Of a stretch of 64,000 nt of DNA, positions 40,756 to 48,849 are shown piece after piece (within the stretch, counting starts at the first letter, position 1; every line of letters begins with the position of its first letter). The stretch covers positions 1 to 64,000 of the forward strand of contig NZ_JAFCKP010000015.1 in assembly GCF_018130245.1 (NCBI RefSeq), read 5' to 3'. Position numbers and translations under genes: made by a program. Source of the stretch: Bradyrhizobium sp. SZCCT0231 (lineage in GTDB: Bacteria; Pseudomonadota; Alphaproteobacteria; Rhizobiales; Xanthobacteraceae). The notes beneath the pieces were generated by a model. The model saw only the letters and a list, made by a program, of their open reading frames with translations. It did not search any database and had not been told where the DNA came from.

Positions 40756-41643
40756 ATGAGCTTCGAAACCACCATGACATCCGACGTCGTCGGGCTGACC
40801 AAAAGCGCCCCTGTCTCGCGCCGCGGATTCATGAGTGCCACCGCGGCCGTGGCGGCGGGCTATACGCTTGCGGCCGGACCGGTGCGCGCCGAAGTGGTCA
40901 CGACCGACACCAATGGTCTTCAGGCCGGCGATGCCAGGATCAAGCTGGGTTCCGAGGAGATGCCGGCCTATTTCGCCCGCCCCGCCGGCAACACCAAGGC
41001 GCCGATGATCATCGTGGCGATGGAGATCTTCGGCCTGCACGAATACATCAAGGACGTGACGCGGCGCCTCGCCAAGCTCGGCGCGTTTGCGGTCGCGCCC
41101 GACTATTATTTCCGCAAGGGCGTCGACCTGACCAAGGTCTCGGACGTCAAGGACCTGCTGCCGGTGGTGAATGCGAAGCCGGACGCCGAGATGTGGTCGG
41201 ATCTCGATGCAACGGTGGCGTGGGCAGGATCGCAAGGCGGTGACGCCACAAGGCTCGGCATGATCGGCTTCTGCCGGGGCGGCCGCACGGTCTGGGAATA
41301 TGCCGCCCATAGCGGCGCGCTCAAGGCGGGCGTTGCCTTCTATGGGACGTTGGTCGATCCTGCCAATCCGCTGTGGCCGAAGAGCCCGATGCAGCTCGCG
41401 CCCGAGATGAAGGCGCCGGTGCTCGGCCTCTACGGCGGCGCCGATACCGGCATTCCCGTCGCCCAGGTCGAGCAGATGAAGGCAGCGCTCGAGCAGAACA
41501 AGAAGACGGCCGAGTTCAAGATCTATCCCGAAGCGCCGCACGGCTTCCATGCCGATTATCGCGGCAGCTACCGCAAGGACGCCGCGGAAGATGGCTGGAA
41601 GCGGGCCGAGGCCTGGTTCAAGAAGTATGGCGTCTTGAGCTGA
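40756..41643 (+). CDS. Tat-exported dienelactone hydrolase-family protein
   Basis: A 295-aa alpha/beta-hydrolase. A twin-arginine signal (S-R-R-G-F-M-S-A-T-A-A-V-A-A-G-Y, residues about 21-36) predicts periplasmic export. The catalytic triad is visible: Cys in G-F-C-R-G-G (residues about 172-177), Asp in G-A-D-T and His in P-H-G-F-H. Dienelactone hydrolases open lactone intermediates of chloroaromatic breakdown, but periplasmic members have poorly known substrates, so the role is not clear. AGGAA precedes the ATG at 40756; the upstream in-frame ATG at 40660 has no ribosome site. It has its own terminator. Confidence 0.88.
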   Translation: MSFETTMTSDVVGLTKSAPVSRRGFMSATAAVAAGYTLAAGPVRAEVVTTDTNGLQAGDARIKLGSEEMPAYFARPAGNTKAPMIIVAMEIFGLHEYIKDVTRRLAKLGAFAVAPDYYFRKGVDLTKVSDVKDLLPVVNAKPDAEMWSDLDATVAWAGSQGGDATRLGMIGFCRGGRTVWEYAAHSGALKAGVAFYGTLVDPANPLWPKSPMQLAPEMKAPVLGLYGGADTGIPVAQVEQMKAALEQNKKTAEFKIYPEAPHGFHADYRGSYRKDAAEDGWKRAEAWFKKYGVLS

Positions 41644-41655
41644 CGCATGGTTTCG

Positions 41656-41682
41656 AAGGGCGGTCCGAACGGCCGCCCTTTT
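41656..41682 (+). terminator. Intrinsic terminator after the dienelactone hydrolase gene
   Basis: AAGGGCGG (41656-41663) pairs with CCGCCCTT (41673-41680) around a short loop and is followed by TTTT. It lies 12 bp after the stop and ahead of the convergent SDR gene. Confidence 0.85.
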
Positions 41683-41759
41683 GATTTCGGCGCGGACCAC
41701 ACAGGGACGAAGTCAAGCGCGGGCAAGGCATGTCTGGGAGGAATGGGGGTGCAGGAACC

Positions 41760-42608
41760 CTATCGTCCTTCGCCTGCGCGCCACAACGCGTCGAGGCCGT
41801 GCCGATAGGTGGGGCAGGCCAGCGTGACGCCGAGCTCGCGCTTCAATTTCGCGTTGGAGACACGCGCGCTGCTGGCATAGAAGCTGCGCGCCATTGCCGA
41901 CATCTCGGCTGTCTCGAACGCCTCTTCAGGCGGCGGCGCCACGCCCATCAGCTTCGCCGCATAGGCGATCACGTCCTGCGGCGGCGCGGGCTCGTCGTCG
42001 CAGACGTTCCAAACGCCGCCGTTCGGGTGATGAACCGCGGCCATGATCGCGCTTGCGATGTCGTCGACGTGGATGCGGTTGAAGACCTGTCCCGGCTTGA
42101 TGATGCGCCTCGCCGTCCCCGCGCGCAGCGTCGCCAGCGCGTTGCGGCCGGGACCGTAGATGCCGGCGAGCCGCAGGATGGCGGCATCGCCGCGCGCCGC
42201 ATCCGTCCAGGCCTGCTCCGCAGCGATCCGCATGCGCGTGCGGTCGAGGGTTGCCTGCGGCGGCGTGCTCTCGTCGACCCATGCACCGCCGTGATCACCG
42301 TACACCCCGATCGTGGAGAGATAGACGACCTTGCGGCGGCTCCCCTGGAGCACGTCGCCGAACGCCGCGATCGCGGGATCGCCGGTGCTGCCGGGCGGGA
42401 TCGACACCAGGAGGACATCGGCGTCGCGAACCTGTTGAACCATCTCGCGCGACGGACGGCTGCCCGAAAACGGATGCGCCTCGAAGCCGGCGAGATCGTT
42501 CCGCTGCGCGGGATCGCGCACAGTGCCGGCGACATGCGAGAAGCGGTCGCCGTGTCTGCGGACGAAGTGCCGGGCACTGTAGCCGAGGCCAAGGATGAAG
42601 AGCCGCAT
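41760..42608 (-). CDS. SDR-family NAD(P)-dependent epimerase/reductase
   Basis: A 282-aa Rossmann-fold protein. The N-terminal nucleotide motif is L-F-I-L-G-L-G-Y-S-A-R-H-F (residues about 3-15). Further on come Y-L-S-T-I-G-V-Y-G-D-H-G-G and the R-L-A-G-I-Y-G-P-G-R motif typical of extended SDR proteins related to YeeZ/GDP-sugar epimerases. The catalytic Tyr-x3-Lys pattern is not evident: Y-G-D-H-G follows the usual Ser-Thr, so activity may be atypical. ATG 42608 is preceded by GGGAG; the frame extends to 42677 without a ribosome site. The substrate cannot be inferred. Confidence 0.82.
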   Translation of the reverse strand: MRLFILGLGYSARHFVRRHGDRFSHVAGTVRDPAQRNDLAGFEAHPFSGSRPSREMVQQVRDADVLLVSIPPGSTGDPAIAAFGDVLQGSRRKVVYLSTIGVYGDHGGAWVDESTPPQATLDRTRMRIAAEQAWTDAARGDAAILRLAGIYGPGRNALATLRAGTARRIIKPGQVFNRIHVDDIASAIMAAVHHPNGGVWNVCDDEPAPPQDVIAYAAKLMGVAPPPEEAFETAEMSAMARSFYASSARVSNAKLKRELGVTLACPTYRHGLDALWRAGEGR

Positions 42609-42710
42609 GCGTCTCCCGTGCTGGACGATCTGTCGGAACTTTTGGGCCGCCAAACAAAGACTGAAAAACAACCCCATGCACAGTAGATCACGCTCGCGTG
42701 ATCGCTGCCT

Positions 42711-43118
42711 TCAGTGGACGCGGTGACTGGTTCTATCGTCCTCGGCTTGCTCGACAATCTGCGCGATCGGGCTGGACTGATGGTGCACCAGGCGCCAGTC
42801 GTCGCCGACGCGGCGAAAATGGTTGGCGGCGGCCAAAGCGGTGCCGTCGACGATCTCGATGCAGAGCACCCGCGCGCTGTCGCCGTCGATGATCGCCTGC
42901 GGCTCGGCGCAGACGATCTGCGGCCGCTGCGGGTCTTGCAGGATGTCGCGCCAGCTTCCGATCACGGTGGCGCGCCCGACGATGGCCGGCCAGCCGGGAT
43001 GGATGCAGGAGATGGAGTCGTCGTCCGCCCACATCCGCTCCATGCCGGCGAAGTCGCCCGCTGAGAATGCGGCGTAAAAGGCCGCGTTGGCGGCGATGAC
43101 CTTGCTGTCCTTTCCCAT
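42711..43118 (-). CDS. NTF2-like (SnoaL-type) domain protein
   Basis: A 135-aa single-domain protein: A-A-N-A-A-F-Y-A-A-F-S-A-G-D-F-A-G-M-E-R-M-W-A-D opens the cone-shaped NTF2 fold, then H-P-G-W-P and the central strand pattern, and F-R-R-V-G-D-D-W-R-L-V-H-H-Q-S-S near the end. Such proteins are enzymes or binding proteins of unknown specificity. ATG 43118 fits the family start; a frame to 43190 is longer without need. It lies upstream of the SDR gene (102 bp gap) on the same strand and may be co-transcribed with it. Confidence 0.86.
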   Translation of the reverse strand: MGKDSKVIAANAAFYAAFSAGDFAGMERMWADDDSISCIHPGWPAIVGRATVIGSWRDILQDPQRPQIVCAEPQAIIDGDSARVLCIEIVDGTALAAANHFRRVGDDWRLVHHQSSPIAQIVEQAEDDRTSHRVH

Positions 43119-43213
43119 CGCTCTCGGGTGGGGCAAGGACTGGCAAAAATCAAGCGCGACTTTCCGTCGATTTTGGCCGCAGTGCAGCATTCAAGATGCT
43201 GCCCGCTCAGTGG

Positions 43214-44713
43214 TCACGCCGAGACGTGCGTTGCCACGGCCTGTCGCGCGCCATCCTTGTAAAGGCGGCCGAGCGCCGCGGTGACGGCCTCGCGCAGGCG
43301 CGGCTCGGCGCCGAGCGGGCCGAACACCTTCGCCACCCCGAGCAGTGCCGGCGCGAGCCGCTCGGCGACGGGGCCCGCCTCGCGCGCCAGCGCGGCGAAC
43401 TCGCCGGCGAGTGGATCGCGCACGTCGATCGGCCGGCCCTGCTCGTCGAGGCCGGTGACGTAGCGCATCCAGCCGGCCACCGCGAGCGCATGCGTTGCGA
43501 TCGGCAGGCTCCTGGCAAGGCGATCCTGCATCGCGCCGAGAAGCCGCTGCGGCAGCTTTTGCGAGCCGTCCATGGCGATCTGCCAGGTGCGGTGGTGCAG
43601 CGCCGGATTGGCGAAGCGCTTGAGCAACGAGGCGCGATACGCTGCAAGGTCGGTGCCCGCGGGCATGGTCAGCGTCACCGCGGCCTCTTCCATCACCTGC
43701 GCGGCAAGGCGCGCAAAATGCGGATCCTGCATGGTGTCGGCGATGGTCTCGTAGCCTGAGAGATAGCCGAGATAGGCGAGCGCGGAATGGCTGGCGTTGA
43801 GTAGCCGCAGCTTCATCAACTCGAACGGCTTGACGTCGGTGACGAGCTCGACGCCCGCAGCGGCAAGGTCCGGCCGGCCTGCGGTGAAGCGGTCCTCGAC
43901 CACCCATTGCGTGAACGGCTCGGTCATCACCGGCCAGGCGTCGCGCATGCCCAGCGCCGATGCGACCGCATCGCGGTCGCGATCCGTCGTCTCCGGCACG
44001 ATGCGGTCGACCATGGTCGAGGGAAAGGCGACCGCATCCGCGATCCACTTGCCGAGATCCTTCGAGCGCAGCGCGGCGAACTGCGTCACGATCCGCTGCA
44101 CGGTGTGGCCGTTGGCGGCGAGATTGTCGCAGCACAGCACGGTGAACGGTGCGGCGCCTAGCGCCCGCCGGCGTGCCAGCGCGGCGACGATGAAGCCGGG
44201 CGCCGAGCGCGGCGCATCGAAATTGTTGAGATCGTGCACGATATCGGGGTGCCGCTCGTCGAGGTCGCCGGTCTGTGGCGTGTGGCAATAGCCCTTCTCG
44301 GTAACCGTCAGCGAGACGATGCGGGTGGCGGGACCGGCCATGCGCTCGACCAGCGCTGCCGGCTTCTCGCGCGCGACGACGCTGTCGAGCAGCGCACCGA
44401 TGACGCGGTGCTCGGTGCCTTCGGCGGCGCGTACGGCAACGGTGTAGAGATGATCCTGCGGGGCGAGGGCCTCGCGCGTGCCCGGGCTGCGCAGGCTGGC
44501 GCCGACGATGCCCCAGGACGTGGCGCCGGTGGCAAGGCAGTCATCGATGACGACCGCTTGGTGCGCGCGATGAAACGCCCCGAGGCCGAGATGCACGATG
44601 CCGGGCGTGACGCGCGAACGATCATAGGCCGGGCGGCGGATGGCCGGCGGCAGCCGGTCGAGATTGGCGCGGCCAAGGCAAGTGGAATCAAGGCGCATCG
44701 AGCTCTGGCGCAT
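43214..44713 (-). CDS. uxuB: D-mannonate oxidoreductase / fructuronate reductase (mannitol dehydrogenase family)
   Basis: A 499-aa polyol dehydrogenase-family enzyme. The NAD-binding motif I-V-H-L-G-L-G-A-F-H-R-A-H-Q is near residues 39-52, and the family's catalytic Lys lies in the segment K-L-R-L-L-N-A-S-H-S-A-L-A-Y-L-G. The long-chain MDH family includes mannitol dehydrogenase and UxuB; UxuB (D-fructuronate to D-mannonate) is favoured because uxuA, a UxuR-like GntR gene and an acidic-sugar TRAP transporter adjoin it. ATG 44713 follows GGGGAG; a frame up to 44800 runs through the operator. It is transcribed divergently from the GntR gene. Confidence 0.88.
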   Translation of the reverse strand: MRQSSMRLDSTCLGRANLDRLPPAIRRPAYDRSRVTPGIVHLGLGAFHRAHQAVVIDDCLATGATSWGIVGASLRSPGTREALAPQDHLYTVAVRAAEGTEHRVIGALLDSVVAREKPAALVERMAGPATRIVSLTVTEKGYCHTPQTGDLDERHPDIVHDLNNFDAPRSAPGFIVAALARRRALGAAPFTVLCCDNLAANGHTVQRIVTQFAALRSKDLGKWIADAVAFPSTMVDRIVPETTDRDRDAVASALGMRDAWPVMTEPFTQWVVEDRFTAGRPDLAAAGVELVTDVKPFELMKLRLLNASHSALAYLGYLSGYETIADTMQDPHFARLAAQVMEEAAVTLTMPAGTDLAAYRASLLKRFANPALHHRTWQIAMDGSQKLPQRLLGAMQDRLARSLPIATHALAVAGWMRYVTGLDEQGRPIDVRDPLAGEFAALAREAGPVAERLAPALLGVAKVFGPLGAEPRLREAVTAALGRLYKDGARQAVATHVSA

Positions 44714-44777
44714 GGACGTCTCCCCTTTGCTTTGCCGCTGCTTGACATGGCGCCTGTCCTCGGTCAATGCTCCGGTC

Positions 44778-44794
44778 AATTGGTAAGACCAATT
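44778..44794. promoter_or_regulatory. UxuR/ExuR-like operator between uxuB and the GntR gene
   Basis: AATTGGT-AAG-ACCAATT is a perfect 7-bp inverted repeat (17 bp total) in the divergent promoter region. It closely matches the E. coli ExuR/UxuR site consensus AAATTGGTATACCAATTT. The neighbouring TCCAAAATTGG adds a partial second half. It is most likely bound by the FadR/GntR regulator starting at 44857. Confidence 0.82.
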
Positions 44795-44856
44795 TTCCAA
44801 AATTGGCGGGCCGCGGGCTGCAAAATCCCCCGCGAGACCCTTTCGGGAGGACCAGC

Positions 44857-45672
44857 GTGCCGCTGGAAGCTGTGGAGGCGAGACGGCTCTATCGCCAGGT
44901 CGCCGATCAATTGCGAAGCCTGATCGACAGCGGCGAGTACGCGGTCGGCAGCCGCTTGCCGACCGAGCGCGAGCTCGCCGAGCAGCTCAAGGTGTCGCGG
45001 CCGACGGTGCGCGAAGCCCTGATCGCGCTCGAGGTCGAAGGCCGCGTCCGCATCCGCGTCGGGTCCGGCATCTATGTGATCGAGCCCGCCGCCGTGGCCG
45101 CGCCCGCACCCGCTGCCGTCATCGAGGGTCCGTTCGAGCTGCTGCGCGCCCGCGAATTCCTGGAAAGCGCCATTGCCGAAGAGGCCGCGCGCGTGGCGAC
45201 AAAGGATGACGTCGCCCGCATCGATGCGTCCCTGGTCGCCATGGAGAATGTCGAGCATCCCGGCGAAGCCTCGATGGTGCACGACCGCGCGTTCCACGTC
45301 GCGATCGCCGGAAGCCTCGGCAATGCCGTTCTGGTGCGCGTGGTCGGCGAGCTGTTCGACCAGCGTCTCAATCCCTATTTCGCGAAGCTTGCGCATTATT
45401 TCGAGAGTCCGGGCACCTGGCGCACGGCGCTCGACGAGCATCGCGCCGTGCGCGACGCGATCGCGGCGCATGATCCCGACGCCGCGCGTGAAGCCATGCG
45501 CGCTCATCTGGCGCGATCCCAGGAACGCTTTGCACAAAACTTCGGTGCCGAGACCGCGGCGGGATCGGCTTCGGGGCAAAGCCGCACGGTGCGATCGGCG
45601 GCAGAACCGTCGAAACCGAAACATGCGCCGAAGAAGAAGCCAGCCGCGAGCAGCGGCGCGCGGCGGCGATGA
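44857..45672 (+). CDS. GntR/FadR-family repressor of the hexuronate locus
   Basis: A 271-aa regulator with a winged helix (residues about 10-75; P-T-E-R-E-L-A-E-Q-L and V-S-R-P-T-V-R-E-A-L-I-A-L-E-V) and an FCD effector domain (about 95-225) with the metal-binding His/Asp pattern (D-R-A-F-H, E-H-R-A-V, A-M-R-A-H-L). An unusual basic tail (residues about 240-271; K-P-K-H-A-P-K-K-K-P) follows. GTG 44857 is chosen since GGGAGG lies 6 bases upstream; the frame opens earlier at 44767, but through the operator. It is similar to UxuR/KdgR-type regulators and precedes the TRAP operon. Confidence 0.9.
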   Translation: MPLEAVEARRLYRQVADQLRSLIDSGEYAVGSRLPTERELAEQLKVSRPTVREALIALEVEGRVRIRVGSGIYVIEPAAVAAPAPAAVIEGPFELLRAREFLESAIAEEAARVATKDDVARIDASLVAMENVEHPGEASMVHDRAFHVAIAGSLGNAVLVRVVGELFDQRLNPYFAKLAHYFESPGTWRTALDEHRAVRDAIAAHDPDAAREAMRAHLARSQERFAQNFGAETAAGSASGQSRTVRSAAEPSKPKHAPKKKPAASSGARRR

Positions 45673-45682
45673 GATTGGGCGC

Positions 45683-45705
45683 CCCGCATCCGCTTCGGAC
45701 GCGGG
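45683..45705 (+). other. Small hairpin between the GntR gene and dctP
   Basis: CCCGC-AT-CCG (45683-45692) can pair with CGG-AC-GCGGG (45696-45705) around a CTT loop, leaving an internal AT/AC mismatch. It may tune expression between the regulator and the transporter genes; no T-run follows. Confidence 0.4.
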
Positions 45706-45743
45706 CGAACAAGAAGCAGACTTGAACGATGGAGGAAAAGTCG

Positions 45744-46721
45744 ATGTTGAAGAAGATGACGATTGCCGCGGCGATCTCCGCCGCCACGCTGCTGGCAGCG
45801 ACCAGCGCGAGCATGGCGCAGACCAAGCTCAAATGGGCCCATGTCTACGAGACCTCGGAGCCGTTCCACACTGCGTCGGTCTGGGCCGCGCAGGAGATCG
45901 GCAAGCGCACCAACGGGCGCTACCAGATCGAAGTCTATCCGGCCTCCCAGCTCGGCAAGGAAGCCGACATCAACCAGGGCCTGTCGCTCGGCTCGGTCGA
46001 CATCATCATCTCCGGCTCGAGCTTCGCAGCCAAGAGCTTTGCGCCGATCGGCGTGACCTATTATCCCTACACCTTCCGCGACGCCGATCATCTCCTCGCC
46101 TACACCAAGAGCGACATCTTCAAGGAGCTCGCCAAGGGCTATGAGGACAAGAGCGGCCACCACATCGTCGCGGTGACCTATTACGGCGTGCGCCAGACCT
46201 CGTCGAACAAGCCGATCAAGACCTGCGCCGACATGAAGGGCCTGAAGATACGCGTGCCCGACGTGCCGGCCTACCTCGCAATGCCCCGCGCCTGCGGCGC
46301 CAACACCGCGCCGATCGCGTTTGCCGAAGTCTATCTCGCGCTCCAGAACGGCACCGTCGAGGCGCAGGAGAATCCGCTGACCACGATCGAGGCCAAGAAG
46401 TTCTACGAGGTGCAGAAGCACATCGTGCTGACCGGTCACATCGTCGACCACCTCAACACGGTGGTGGCGGGCGCGCTCTGGAAGAAGCTCTCCGACGAGG
46501 ACAAGAAGATCTTCACCGACGTCGCGCAGGAGGCGGCGGCCAAGGCCACCGGGGAGATCAAGCAGAACGAAGCCAAGCTGGTCGCCTTCTTCAAGGAGAA
46601 GGGCCTGACCGTGACCGAGGTCGACAAGAACGAGTTCCGCGACACCGTGCTGAAGAACGTCGCGTTCGAGACGTTCGGTTACCGCAAGGCTGATTGGGAA
46701 AAGATCCAGGCGGTGAAATAA
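45744..46721 (+). CDS. dctP: TRAP transporter solute-binding protein (DctP family)
   Basis: A 325-aa periplasmic receptor. A signal peptide ends near residue 26 (A-T-S-A-S-M-A-Q). The DctP fold shows K-L-K-W-A-H-V-Y-E-T-S-E-P-F-H, the substrate-contacting Arg in K-I-R-V-P-D-V-P-A-Y (around residue 170) and N-P-L-T-T-I near residue 216. Its genomic partners (uxuA/uxuB) suggest a hexuronate or aldonate such as glucuronate, galacturonate or gulonate. ATG 45744 with GGAGG upstream begins the signal peptide. Confidence 0.92.
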   Translation: MLKKMTIAAAISAATLLAATSASMAQTKLKWAHVYETSEPFHTASVWAAQEIGKRTNGRYQIEVYPASQLGKEADINQGLSLGSVDIIISGSSFAAKSFAPIGVTYYPYTFRDADHLLAYTKSDIFKELAKGYEDKSGHHIVAVTYYGVRQTSSNKPIKTCADMKGLKIRVPDVPAYLAMPRACGANTAPIAFAEVYLALQNGTVEAQENPLTTIEAKKFYEVQKHIVLTGHIVDHLNTVVAGALWKKLSDEDKKIFTDVAQEAAAKATGEIKQNEAKLVAFFKEKGLTVTEVDKNEFRDTVLKNVAFETFGYRKADWEKIQAVK

Positions 46722-46729
46722 CCAGCGCC

Positions 46730-46835
46730 CGTCGTTCCGGGGCTCGCGAAAGCGAGAGCCCGGAACCTCGAGATTCCGGGTTCGGCTCGCCGGGCCGCGC
46801 GTTGCGCGGTCCCGTTGAGCCGCCCCGGAATGACG
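46730..46835. repeat. Dispersed palindromic repeat between dctP and dctQ
   Basis: The ends CGTCGTTCCGGGGC (46730-46743) and GCCCCGGAATGACG (46822-46835) are inverted with a single mismatch; inner segments GAGCCCGGAA and TTCCGGGTTC also pair. It belongs to the 'GTCATTCCGGGGC' type of Bradyrhizobium intergenic repeat. Placed inside an operon, it may lower expression of the membrane genes relative to the binding protein. Confidence 0.78.
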
Positions 46836-46859
46836 ATGAAAAGGTTTGAGGAGCCCACC

Positions 46860-47438
46860 ATGTCGACCGCCGAAATCCACCGGCAGATCACCGCGGAGGA
46901 GATCGCCCATACCTTCGAGGAGGAGGCGACGCCGAAGGTCGATCTCGGCATCTACGCGTTCGAGGATTGGGTGGCGCTGGCGATCTTCTGGGTGATGGCG
47001 CTCGCCGTCTTCCTCCAGTTCTTCACCCGTTACGTGCTCAACGACAGCTACGCCTGGACCGAGGAGATCGCGACCTATTGCCTGATCGGCGTGGTCTTCA
47101 TCGGCTCCTCGATGTGCGTGCGGCTGTCGCGGCACATCCAGGTCGACCTGGTCTATCGCTATCTGCCGCATCCAGTAGGGCGCGCGCTGGCGACGATGAT
47201 CGACCTGATTCGGATCGCCTTCTTCGGCTACGCCATCAAGCTGGTCTGGGTCTACATCCAGATCATCGGCGACGAGCAGATGACCACGATCAATCTTCCC
47301 AAGGACTACGTCTACTACGCCGTGCTGCTCAGCTTCGTGCTGATGTTCGCGCGCTCCGTGCAGGTGGCGCTACAGAACTGGCGGCAGGGCTACTCGGTCC
47401 TCGAGCGTCCCGGTGCCTACGACGGATCGGAAGGATAA
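46860..47438 (+). CDS. dctQ: TRAP transporter small membrane protein (DctQ family)
   Basis: A 192-aa membrane protein with four hydrophobic helices (residues about 35-60, 72-92, 108-130, 148-168) and the DctQ feature Y-A-W-T-E-E-I-A-T-Y near residue 65. It binds the large DctM subunit. ATG 46860 is preceded by GAGGAG. An in-frame ATG at 46815 overlaps the upstream repeat and is rejected. dctM begins 4 bp later. Confidence 0.9.
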   Translation: MSTAEIHRQITAEEIAHTFEEEATPKVDLGIYAFEDWVALAIFWVMALAVFLQFFTRYVLNDSYAWTEEIATYCLIGVVFIGSSMCVRLSRHIQVDLVYRYLPHPVGRALATMIDLIRIAFFGYAIKLVWVYIQIIGDEQMTTINLPKDYVYYAVLLSFVLMFARSVQVALQNWRQGYSVLERPGAYDGSEG

Positions 47439-47442
47439 GACC

Positions 47443-48849
47443 ATGCTGCTGCTGCTCGGAGGCTTTCTGATCCTGATGCTGCTCGGCGTTCCCGTGGCGA
47501 TCGCCATGGCCGCGTCGTCGCTGCTCTACATCCTGGTCAGCGGCGTGACGCCCGACGTCACGCTGGCGCAGCGCATGATCGCCGGTGTCGAGAGCTTTCC
47601 GCTGCTCGCCGTGCCGTTCTTCATCCTGGCCGGCAACCTCATGAACATCGCCGGTGTCACCGGGCGCATCTACAAGTTCGCCGTCGCGCTGGTCGGCTGG
47701 ATGCGCGGCGGCCTCGGCCACGTCAACATCATCGGCTCGGTGATCTTCTCGGGCATGTCCGGTACCGCGATCGCGGACGCTGCCGGCCTCGGCACCATCG
47801 AGATCAAGGCGATGAAGGACCACGGCTACTCCACCGAATTCTCGGTCGGCGTCACCGCGGCCTCGGCGACGCTCGGGCCGATCATCCCGCCGTCGCTGCC
47901 GTTCGTGATCTACGGCATGATGGCGAACGTCTCGATCGGCGCCCTGTTCCTCGGCGGCCTCATTCCCGGCGTCGTGCTGACGCTGTTCATGATGGTGACC
48001 GTCACCTATTTCGCGCACAAGAACAAATGGGGCAGCGACACGCCGTTCTCCTGGCCGCAACTCGGCTCGGCCGGCCTCGAGATCTTGATCGTGCTGTCGT
48101 TCCCGATGGCAATCTGGCTGATGGTGCTCGCCGGCCTCTCGGTCAACATGGCGGTCGTCATCGGCCTCGGTACGCTGCTCCTGATCGACTGGTATTTCGA
48201 CTTCTCGGCGGTGATGGCGCTGATGGCGCCGGTGATCCTGATCGGCGGCATGACGCTCGGCTGGTTCACGCCGACCGAAGCCGCCGTCGCCGCGGTGATC
48301 TGGTCGCTGTTCCTCGGCCTCGTGCGCTACCGGACCATGACGTTCCAGACCGTTGCGAAGGCGACTTTCGACACCATCGAGACCACGGCCTCGGTGCTGT
48401 TCATCGTGACCGCCGCCTCGATCTTCGCCTGGCTGCTGACGGTGTCGCAGGCGGCGCAGATGCTGTCGGACTGGATGCTCAGCATCACCCACAACAAATG
48501 GGTGTTCCTGGCGCTCGCCAACGTGCTGATCCTGTTCGTCGGCTGCTTCATCGACACAACGGCGGCGATCACCATCCTGGTGCCGATCCTGCTGCCGATC
48601 GTGCTCAAGCTCGGCATCGATCCGATCCACTTCGGCCTGATCATGACGCTGAACTTGATGATCGGCCTGTTGCATCCGCCGCTCGGCATGGTGCTGTTCG
48701 TGCTCGCCCGCGTCGCAAAGCTCTCGGTCGAGCGCACGACGGTCGCGATCCTGCCTTGGCTGGTGCCGCTGATGCTCGCGCTGATCGCGATCACCTACAT
48801 TCCCGACCTGACCCTCTGGCTGCCAAAATACATGGGACTCTCCAAATGA
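47443..48849 (+). CDS. dctM: TRAP transporter large permease (DctM family)
   Basis: A 468-aa sodium- or proton-driven permease with about 12-13 membrane helices. Motifs include L-G-V-P-V-A-I-A-M-A-A-S-S, V-P-F-F-I-L-A-G-N-L-M-N and A-S-A-T-L-G-P-I-I-P-P-S (about 144-155), the usual DctM signatures. The insertion around residues 200-240 makes it a little longer than the common 425-440. GGAAGGA lies before ATG 47443. It overlaps the next gene by 4 bp. Confidence 0.93.
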   Translation: MLLLLGGFLILMLLGVPVAIAMAASSLLYILVSGVTPDVTLAQRMIAGVESFPLLAVPFFILAGNLMNIAGVTGRIYKFAVALVGWMRGGLGHVNIIGSVIFSGMSGTAIADAAGLGTIEIKAMKDHGYSTEFSVGVTAASATLGPIIPPSLPFVIYGMMANVSIGALFLGGLIPGVVLTLFMMVTVTYFAHKNKWGSDTPFSWPQLGSAGLEILIVLSFPMAIWLMVLAGLSVNMAVVIGLGTLLLIDWYFDFSAVMALMAPVILIGGMTLGWFTPTEAAVAAVIWSLFLGLVRYRTMTFQTVAKATFDTIETTASVLFIVTAASIFAWLLTVSQAAQMLSDWMLSITHNKWVFLALANVLILFVGCFIDTTAAITILVPILLPIVLKLGIDPIHFGLIMTLNLMIGLLHPPLGMVLFVLARVAKLSVERTTVAILPWLVPLMLALIAITYIPDLTLWLPKYMGLSK

